Shown here one piece after another: positions 55,516 through 64,000 of a stretch of 64,000 nucleotides of DNA. The notes below the pieces were generated by a model. It had not been told where the DNA came from and did not search any database. It saw only the letters and a list, made by a program, of their open reading frames with translations. A program made the translations under genes and the position numbers. How positions within the stretch are numbered: position 1 is the stretch's first letter; each line of letters opens with the position of its first letter. Source of the DNA: Prorocentrum cordatum (taxonomy: Eukaryota; Sar; Dinophyceae; Prorocentrales; Prorocentraceae); assembly GCA_963575745.1 (NCBI GenBank), contig CAUYUJ010000725.1, forward strand, positions 1 through 64,000, given 5' to 3'.

Positions 55516-58500
55516 GGCGCCAATGAGGCCGCGGTGATAGGCGGCACCCCCGCCGTGCACCGTGCTGCCGCCTGTCGGGACGCGCGCGGGGGAGCGGTAG
55601 CGTGGCGTGCTCGGCTGACCTGCGTCGCGTTGGTCGCGCTGCTGAATGCGCTGCTGGTGCTGTTGATAGCGCTGCTGGTCGGCTCTCGAGAGCGGGCGGG
55701 TGTCGGGGAGGATGGTGGGCACGTCGGGCCGCCGCCAGCCCAGGTAGACGTGCTCGAAGGCGTGGTCTGGGTAAGTCTCCCCGACGGGTGAGTATCGCCG
55801 CACATGCTCCATGTAGTCAATGTTCTGCGGCTCGGGGAGCACCGTGATGTTTACAGCTCGCTGGTGCGCTGGTCCATAGAGACAGAAACTACCACGGTTG
55901 CTACGGTCGTGGTTCAGCTCAGCTTCGGTCGTGGCACGGCTCACCATGGCGTCGCAGAGGCGCATGTCATAGTCGAGAGCTTGAGGCCCAGGGCCGCCCT
56001 CGGCGTCCCAGTACAGTACGACATCTCGCCAGCGGGTGCGGGTAGTGTGGATGCGCTCGGCGATAGCCTCGCAGACGGTCCTGACTGTGACACGATCCCT
56101 GTACATGTTGGTGATGGCTAGGGAATAAGGTCGGCGGACCGTCTTGTTGAAGGTGAAGTCTTCCTTGAGGGCCTGGTGGGGGCCGAAGAGCACGTAACCT
56201 TCCCTCCAGAGCGGTTGGTCGGGGGACGGTTCTTCAGGCATCCCCGTTCCTGTGAACCCAGGTGGCCGCCTCGTGCCGTCAGGCAGTCACTGCCTGGGGA
56301 CGCGCCGCGGCCTCGGTGGAAGGTACCATTGACCCTGGTAACCTGCTTGGCCTGGTTGTGGAGGCTCCCCCCCGGGGCCTGAAGGCGCTCGGGGGGGTTC
56401 CTTGAGGTCGTGGTGGGCTGGCGCGTTGCCGTATTGGCGGGCAGGGATGTGCGGAGGCATCCCTGTGGCACGGACGTCGAACAGGCTGTGCGGACTAGGC
56501 GGATGGGGGCACCTGCTGGAGAGGCAGCATGTGTCGGAGTCCCTGTTGTCGGTGCTGTATGCACACGTCCAGCTGTTGCAAGAGTAGTCCGTGGACCAGT
56601 CCATAAGTGCACGTAGTCCGCTGAAGGCGCAGTCTGGGCACGTTGGTTGGCCCGAGGTGCCGAGCTGCGTGTTGCGGCGGGCCGCACAGAACTGACAGCA
56701 TTGGAATCGGCACTGTAGGCATGACCAGCGTCCTGGTAGGGGCGGGAGCGCTTGCTCGTTTGTGCCTGGGTCGTCTGGGTGGGGTCGGGGTCGATCCCAC
56801 AAGGGCCAGACGTCGGCAAACCAGGACTGCCTGTAGTGCGGACGACCTCGGCGGGGAGGCGAGCGTCGTCGGCATGGCGCTCGATCCACTGGGGCCCCAT
56901 GTCCGCTGGTACCATGACCGTGCGCCAAGTGTCGTCCGCCTTGACGTGGACTTGGGTCGGTGCCCAGAGCTTGGTAGTGGTATCGCCATGGTCGTGGTGG
57001 AGGATGACCAGCCGTCGCGACCCGCCACCGCAGGGTCGATAACGCGATGGCCCATGACGGTCGTCCCCCACGGTAAGTAGGCGCCATCGTGGTGATCGCC
57101 AGGGTCAAGCCAGACCTCGATGCCGGGGGCATTGACACGGGCCCGCACATCGCGGACGTGGAAGGCGAGAACGTGGTAGGCGGTCGGCTCCTCTTCCGTC
57201 TCGATGTGCTCCCACGTCTTGATGTCGCTGTTGTCCGAGGTGGAGTTTCCGCCACTCTGCCGTGACGACCGAGAGGGGGATCGCCGTAGGCGGGCATGGC
57301 CTCGGGCGAGGGCGGCGGCCGCGCTGATGAGGGAAGGCGTACGGCGGTCGTCGGCTCCTGATGTCGTCGATGAGCGGTCTGGGCTGTGTGCCAGGGTGGT
57401 ACCTGACTGGTAAGTGCGCGGTGGGCCAGACGCGGCCCCAGGGCTGGAGCCGCTGGGGCGCGACTCACGTGCGTCGGGATGCCCCCGCACGGGGACGGCT
57501 TGCAAGCCAGTGTACACCAGGTCGATCAGTGGCTGCGGGTCCAGCTGGAGCTTGCGAAGCGAGACTCGTGGACGGGGCTGGTTGGGGTCGGCCCTGGTGG
57601 CGGCTTCGGTGTCGTAGTGCTGTTTAGCCCATGCTCGCGCTGCCTCTGGCGAGTATAGTGCCTGCGGCGGTGGCCACGCTGCCGCGATGTCCAGCCTGCG
57701 CCGAGTGCTAGCTTCCTGGTCGTGGGCTTCCGCCGCCTCACGGAGATCTGGATGATCGTAGCCAGCGATGTGGAGGGCGCGCGCACAGTCGCCCATGCCA
57801 TAGGCTTGTGGTAGGGCACGGCACCTGGAGGCAGCTTCCGTGGGGGCACACCAGTCCATGCGGATGAGGAGGCCCAGGACCCGAGGGTAGATGAGGCGCG
57901 CTCCATGGGCCCCCCCTTTCACGAAGTTGTGCCAGTTCTCACCGCGCGGTGGTTGGGTGGCCTCGCACATCCAGAGCGCGATGAGTCCCCACACGAGGGT
58001 GTCGTCTTCGAGGCTGTAGGGCGGGTGGGGCGGCACTGCGTACCACGCGGCCAGCAAAGGGTGCACGCTCACGTACGTGCGGCCAACGTTGGTGCCAGTT
58101 CGACCCTTCGCTTCACGGCGGGGGCCTGGCAAGAGGTGCCCTCCGCTGGCAGCGAGACGGGCCGCAAGGTCGCCGCGGGTCCCATGCCAGAAGACAGTGG
58201 GCGCGTCGGTGGTGGGTTGGCGGAGGTCCCGCGTGAGGTAGGGGAAAATCGTCTCGCCTGAATTCCCGCCCGAGTCTTCCAGCACCCAAGTGAGGCGGTT
58301 CGGGGGCCTCTGCATGATGTCAGTCCACGGCCCCAGCGCTTGGAGTGTTAGATCATGGGTAAATCGAGGATGGTCGTGGAGTCGCAGAGCGTCTTTGATG
58401 TCCTCAGTAGACACGCCACTGTTACCAAGCGCAAAGCCGTTTTGGTACAGGGCGTTGAGGATGCTCGTCGGCGGCACGGGGACCGCTGGGTCGCGCTGGA

Positions 58501-61338
58501 TAGTGTTGCGTAAGTTGCGCGTCGGTGGCTTGAGGGCTAGATGGGGCGTACCAGGGCCTGAAAGCGCCTGGGGCCTGGCGGGTGATGCATAGCGTGCTCG
58601 CCGACGTGGTGGTTGGGTGTCCGTGTCGGAAGAGGAACCACGAGCATCTGCATGTCGGAAGATGGACCACGGGCTGTCGCGGGTGCGCTCACGTGGTTCC
58701 CTTGACTCGGCGTCGCTGGCGTGGGCTGTGGCGTCTTCGTGAGTCGGTGGGTTACCATAGGCCGCGCCGCTCGTGGGGCCATCTCGCAGGGACGGGCTGG
58801 TCGATCGTGGTGTGACAGACGAGGCTCGCGATACCGCGGCAGTGACTTCGACAATGGCGGCGGTGGCGGCGGTGGTGACATCGGCGACTGCGGCGGCAAC
58901 TGCAGCGGCGTAGTGCTCCTGTAGCAGCGGATGTCGAAGTGAGTGCACGTGCTGGCTATCGGGTTCGTCAGGAGGCGTGCGCGGCATTGTGTATGTGGCC
59001 TCATCGCGCGGCCTCCTGCTCGGTTGGCAACAGCGGAGGCACCACTGGGCTGTGGATGAGTCCAGGGCCCGCGCACAGATGCGGGCTCCTACGTGTCCAA
59101 CGGCTCCTTGAGCGAGGAGTTTGGCGCCGACCAGTAGAAGACCGCACACCACTCCACCAGTGGCAAAAGCTCCAAGTTTGCCGCTGGCCCATTTCAGGAC
59201 ACCCCCGAGGCCAAACCCGACAGCGCTGGCTCCGCCCGAGACGATATCTCTGAGTTTGGCGCTGGTCCACTTGAGAATACCCCACAATGCGGGCGTGACG
59301 TTGTATGCCGTTGTGCGACGGAGTGTAGTGGGCACAGGTGGGCCTGGTGCCGCCGCTTCACGTCGTCGTCGTTGCCGGTTCTGGGGTCTCGGCTCGGTGT
59401 CGGCAAGTACCCGTCGATCTGGTCCTTGCACGGCATGGCTATCACGATGGCGTACGTGGCCACGAAGAGGCAAATGAGACAGCCACAGTGTCGTGAGGCC
59501 GCTGCGCTGTGCTGGGCCTCGTAGGAGCCGCTGGCGTCTGGGTTCGCGTCGTCGATGGGGTCGTTGTCGATGTCAGCCTGCCAGTGTTCAACGGCGCTGG
59601 GATTGGAGTCAGTCACGTTAGCACGGCAGACAAGGGTGCGGGGCGTGGCACTGCCGCCTGCGGTCTGAAGACGTCCAGGTCCAGCCAATGCTGCAGCGGG
59701 GCTGAAGCCGCCACTGCGCGGGCTGGTAAGAGCAGGCGATGCAGTGGGATGGTTTGTCGCGTCGGCGGCAGTGGCGCCTTCAGCGTCGTTGAACTGTGCG
59801 CTGGGAGTGGCCTGGGCAGAGTTGTTTGGCGGACTGCTGTGCGACGGGGGGCGCCCTATGTAGGATTCGCTATCACGGTCACGCTGGGCTGTGTCACCTG
59901 GCGGTGCCGTGCCGTTGCGATCCTGGGTGTCCATGTCGTCTTGGCTATCGTCCGACGCGTGGAACGAGTCCAGGGATATGTTGCTGATGTCGCTGGCCGC
60001 AATGTGCTGGAGCAGAAGCGGTTCGGCGTCGGCCGCGGGCTGGTCGCACGTGGCGTGCTGGGCGAGGGGGCCAGCTGGCGGTGGTAGGTTTAGCGGTTCC
60101 ATCGGTGCCGCAGCGAGCTCCGCCTCGACAAGCGGCTGCATGTCTGGCGGGTGATGCAGGATCGCATCCGCGAGGTACGCCAGGGCGTCTTGGTCGGGTG
60201 GCGGGAGGCCTCTTGGCAGCAAGGCGTGGGCCCGTGAGAGGTATGGCGGCAATGGTGCCGTGAAAGCCTCAGGGCCGACGAGCTGAGCACGAGCGCCCTG
60301 GCATTCCAGAAGGAGGCCAAAGTAGCGGGTGGGGTACTCGCGGCTGCTCTGGATACGAGTGAGGTTGCGGTTGGTGCGCTGTCTGTCGGGGCCTGCTCTA
60401 TGCCAGATGTCCTCGCACATGTCGATCGCGGTGCGCTGGCGCAGGGCGTCGTTTTTCCCCTCGGGGTCCTCCTGGAAAAAGTGGTCGTACTGTGGCAGAT
60501 GGAGCGTCGCCAGGATGTACGGGACGCAGTCCTCGAGCCATGCCCAGAACACGTCCTGGTGGTCCTCACCTGGTGCCCACGCCGCAGCGCACGGTATGAG
60601 CCGAGCTCGGATCATCATCAGGTGCCAGAAAGCGGGGTCCTCCTCGGGTTCGCCCCTGGCGCACAGAGGGGTAGTGAGACCCGTGGGGCTATAGCTGGGC
60701 ACGACAGCGGGGCTGAAGCCGCCACTGCGTGCCTGGCTTTTGTCAGCGGCCCCGTCAAGGATGTGCTGCACGACGGTCGAGGCCACGCTGGGGGTGGACT
60801 GCGATGCATGTGTCGTAGTTGTCGAGGGCGTGCATGCACTCGCGATGGCGCCCAGCGATCCGTTGCCGCACGGACCCGCGGCGGCGGTGCTGTTCACGAT
60901 CGTGTCCAAAATGGTGCAGTGATCGTACTTGTAGATGCTGTCATCGTAAAGGTAGAAGAAAGTCCCACGTTCAGCGTGTCGCAGGAAAACCTCTCCTCCA
61001 TGCTGGGGCGCACCGCCTGAAGACGGGCGTGCTCCAGCGAGCGAGGGGAGGGCCAGGCTGCAGGCAAGGCGCCACATGATGGCGAGGCCTGGCGGGCGGC
61101 GCGAGCTATGAGCCAAAAGCTGCATGTCAGCGCACATCCTCAAATACCCCTGAATGCTCATGTACATTGCAACAATCACGCCCCCTGCAAGACTGAGGGT
61201 GTCCCTACACCAGATAGCTTGCGCGTGCTGCTGCCAAAACAGACATGAGGCGACAAGAAAGAGATACAACGCGAAGAGGGAAGAGATGCCTCTGGGGGCG
61301 CTTCCTCGGAGGGCTGAGGCGGGCTCTCTGAGGCACCT

Positions 61339-63909
61339 TCAATAGGGTTCCTGGGTGGCCCGACCCTTGTCTTTGCCTTTGTCAGCCCCTGGGGGCCCCG
61401 TCCCTGGGGTGACCTGGCCTGGCTGGTCGATCCAACCGCAGACAGCCACGGGTTCAGCCACCGCTGCAGCTTCCTCCTTCTTAGTTTCCAGAGTGGCCAC
61501 TTGTGGCAGGTAGATGGTGCCCCCCGTGAGGTGCCCGAGGAGGGCCTGGATGTCGCCGCGCAGTGCAGCGGCGTCGGCGGTTGCCGTCTGTTGCTGGGTG
61601 ACGACGGTGGCAAGCCCTCGTTCCAACCCTGAGACGTGCTCCGTGAGTGTGGCCTGGGAGGAGAGAACGCCCGCAAGCTGGACCTGCATGTTATCCACCG
61701 TGTTGGCTAGCAGCTCGCACTGCTGTTCCATGTGCTGGATGCGGGTCGTGGCAGCAACTGGCGGTTTAGAGGCCGATGCGAAGCGTTCGCCGAAGGTGTT
61801 GAGTTCGTGGGAGGCTACGCTGTATTCATCGCCTGATGAGAGGATCTCGACGTCGTCGGCGTCGCCTGGTACTTCGGCGGCTGTGGCAGCGTCGCCTTCG
61901 GTGTGGCCCCCACCTTCTGCCGCCACCGTGCCAAGCCGAGAGTCATGACCACCTGATCCTGGGGCGGCCGTCTGTTCAGCGGCTCCGTCCGTGCCGTGCG
62001 GGGGTGCAGAGGAGCTGCGGCCTGGGGCGCAGTGTGACTTTGCGTGCGGCGTGGCGTCACGTTTTCCGCTGGAGGATCGGTGGCGCTTGGCTGAAGGCTC
62101 CTCCTTGGGGATCGGGAGCGGTGCGACGCCCTTGCCTTTGGGCGTGGCAGTCATGAGGTCGTGGAGGTAGGGGCTCTGGGCCGCTTTGGTGAGGAGTGTG
62201 CCGGTGGCGGGGCTAAAGCCGCCACCACCGGCTGGCGGCGTCACAGGCACTGTGATGGTGGTAGGCGTGACGATGGTAACGTTGTCCCGCTTCGGCACCA
62301 CCTCAGCCAGCGGGGCCTCGGTGATGCTCCACGGGATGGGGCACCCCGCGACCTGCACCGTATAGGTGAGTGGGGGCCGATGAGCGCGCACTAAGGCAAA
62401 CTGGCCGCAGTGGCTGGGTCCCAGGCGGTGTGGTAGACCTCACAGTCCCATTTAACGGACGGGCCCGTGAGAGTCTTGGCGAGCTGGGTCAGCGTGGCGT
62501 GGCGTGCCGCAATGCCAGTTATACGGTAGCGCGTCTTGGCGAGGGTGGCTTCGCAGCCGCGGATGCTGACGGCAGCAGCCTTGGCGGCGTCTGACCCTCG
62601 TGAAACACGGATCCCCAATAAGCCTGACTTGCCGTGCCTGACGACTCCCAGGGCCTTGAAATCCACCGACTTCTGGAACGCATCTGCCATCGTGATGGGC
62701 TGGTCCTCAGGGAACCACACGGTCTGATACTTGTCTGCAGTGGGCTCGTCTGCACATACGTTGCTGAGGTCGTAGGTGGCACCGAGTTGCCCTGATCCCG
62801 CCAAGACCTTGTCGACCGCTTGAAGGCTGACGCCGAAGGTGGCAGCCAGGGACCTCTTTCCGACGCCCGATCCAAACCTGCCTAGGCTTTTGCAGGGTTC
62901 GAGGATGGTGACGGCTTTAAAGTTGCCGTGGAAGAGGGCCTTGAAGGTGTCCTGGAGCTGACTATCGAGCTCCTGGCGACGAGCGTCTTTCTTGGACTCC
63001 CTGTGCTTTTGGATTTGGCGCGCCTTGTCCTGTGGAGCGGAGTCCCCACGAAAAGGGCCCTTGGCGCGTGGACCACCGTTCACGGGGGCACCTCCCGAGA
63101 ACTGGTCCTCGAAGGCCTGATGCAAGGAGGGGACTGCGGCAATGGCCTCGGTTTCATGTATGGTCGCCCGAATCCAGCATACGTGGTCGGCAGGGTCGAT
63201 GGTGGCGACGGCTACTTTTTCCGTGCAGGCGACCTCCTTGGTGCCCAGCTGGTACACGGTCACGGGGACGCGCGTGTGGACCACTTTGGGCGCCTTGGGG
63301 TGACGCTTCAGGACAGGGACGGCGAGCTCGGTACCGACGTAGTTGTCGTTTTTTTGGGCCCATGACAGCAATCGCAAGCTGACCCGTGGTTCGCTTGCCC
63401 TGCTCGAGGTGGTGTTGCAGCAGCCGTTCACCGCTCTCGTAGTCGTGGAGGCTGATACTGGGCTTGTACGTCTTGCCGTCGTCAGGAGATGTGGGTTCGG
63501 CGAGGACAGGGACCTTCCAAAAGGCCGGGTCCAAGGCGATGAATTGGGTGTCCGCAGCCTGAAGATGTGCGGGACCCGCTGGTAGGTGTGATGTGTCACC
63601 GCCAATGCGCTTAGGCTTACTGCGCTGGTGATGATCGAGCGTGTAGCTGATCTGGTTGGCGGCGCACATGCGGATCAGGGCGCTGCCAAGCTTCTTCGTG
63701 TTGGACTTGTGCATGTCGTACGTCGCCTGGAGCTCGTCCGCGTTCAGTTCGGCAAGCCCGTTGTATGCGGCCGTGGGGCGGTCAGACCCCGCTCGCTTGA
63801 ACGCTGCGATGCAGTCCTGCTTGCGTTGGAGGAGAGACCCTTCAGCAGCAGGACGTGAACTCGGGGGCTGCTTGGAAGAGCGACGGCGCTCCGGCTTACT
63901 GGGGGCCAT
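61339..63909 (-). pseudogene. LINE ORF1 (copy C)
   Basis: The ATG is at 63907-63909 and the stop at 61339-61341, 857 codons in outline. It has the same layout as the copy A/B ORF1: basic start, central folded region, Ala/Glu-rich linker and C-terminal coiled coil. Two private frame shifts are visible: an extra T in a T-run near 63350 (seven T against six in copy A/B) and a missing G near 62403. Both are at homopolymers, so sequencing error is possible. About 170 bp separate the ORF1 stop from the first ATG of ORF2. Confidence 0.75.
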
Positions 63910-64000
63910 TGCTGCGGGCGCTCTGGTGGGGGGGGGGGAGGTGACGCGAATCAGTAGGGTCCTGCTGGGACCCCTCCGGTCTCGCGAGGCCTGGGAGTCT

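Larger units (their letters stand above)
48015..61167 (-). pseudogene. LINE ORF2 (copy C), giant polyprotein, disrupted
   Basis: In outline about 4,380 codons from the ATG at 61165-61167, far longer than the 1,000-1,500 residues usual for LINE ORF2. Order: hydrophobic N-terminus; GGFSPA-type inserts; hydrophobic segment (about 59435-59490); ART-like HGT and YVSVHPLLAAWYA (about 57990-58205); Cys-rich segment (about 56560-56720); EEP endonuclease (about 53130-53950); RT (about 50580-52100; FVDDS at 51288-51305); CCHC knuckle (about 50270); RNase H (about 49540-49990); threefold acidic repeat (48880-49260). Breaks private to this copy are frame shifts near 59380, 57007, 56828 and 49965, an 8-bp tandem duplication near 52182, and stops at 56286, 51180 and 50922. 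Because copy A/B is open at each of these points, the ancestral reading frame was continuous. Confidence 0.85.
47858..64000 (-). mobile_element. LINE copy C, near full length
   Basis: A second, uninterrupted copy of the same LINE, at least 16.1 kb, cut by the right window edge within its 5' UTR. The last bases (GGTCTCGCGAGGCCTGGGAG) match copy A/B at 47645-47666, so only about 70 bp of 5' sequence should be missing. The order is 3' UTR 47858-48014, ORF2 48015-61167, gap, ORF1 61339-63909, 5' UTR. Differences from copy A/B are scattered single bases and short indels, plus a few dense clusters. Confidence 0.95.

Overview
This window looks like a piece of dinoflagellate nuclear genome. The evidence is in the sequence: three degenerate copies of the 22-nt dinoflagellate spliced leader (core GCCATTTTGGCTCAAG) lie just upstream of open frames at 7174-7194, 29645-29665 and 35384-35401. 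This is the pattern left when trans-spliced mRNAs are reverse-transcribed back into the genome. Very high repeat content, GC-rich coding sequence and giant non-LTR retrotransposons agree with this. I see no rRNA, tRNA, CRISPR or bacterial-type operon.

Layout. 1-790 is a TGTTG-type minisatellite. 1188-4675 is a broken tyrosine-recombinase gene whose catalytic domain is split by an array of about 27 copies of a 77-bp repeat (2253-4345). 4680-13950 is a repeat mosaic: a duplicated (TG)n-tailed module, CTTGGGG-type arrays, a satellite built on the 14-bp palindrome GTGACACGTGTCAC, interspersed ~90-bp repeats, simple repeats, and one spliced-leader-preceded gene (7266-7973). 13950-19260 holds a minus-strand tyrosine-phosphatase-like gene (14651-15784), a low-complexity Ala/Gly-rich frame (17647-18876) and many microsatellites.

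19263-64000 is dominated by one family of very large non-LTR retrotransposon (LINE), all on the minus strand. One copy, C, runs from 47858 to beyond the right edge. A second copy lies head-to-tail with it, separated only by a (GA)n tract (47734-47857). That second copy is cut in two: its 5' half is at 39173-47733 and its 3' half at 19663-27311. The halves join exactly when compared with copy C, and the break is flanked by a 7-bp duplication (CCAACCG). The 11.86-kb segment between them (27312-39172) therefore behaves like an inserted transposon. It has weak terminal inverted repeats, two plus-strand multi-exon genes that each begin just after a spliced-leader relic, a 28-bp perfect hairpin and a 24-bp palindrome.

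The LINE encodes ORF1 (about 857 codons, coiled coil) and an exceptionally long ORF2 (about 4,380 codons in outline). In order, ORF2 has hydrophobic segments, a PARP/ADP-ribosyltransferase-like stretch, a Cys-rich region, an EEP endonuclease, a reverse transcriptase with FVDD, a CCHC knuckle, an RNase H and a threefold acidic repeat. Both copies carry frameshifts or stops, and almost all of these are private to one copy, so neither copy as read is intact.
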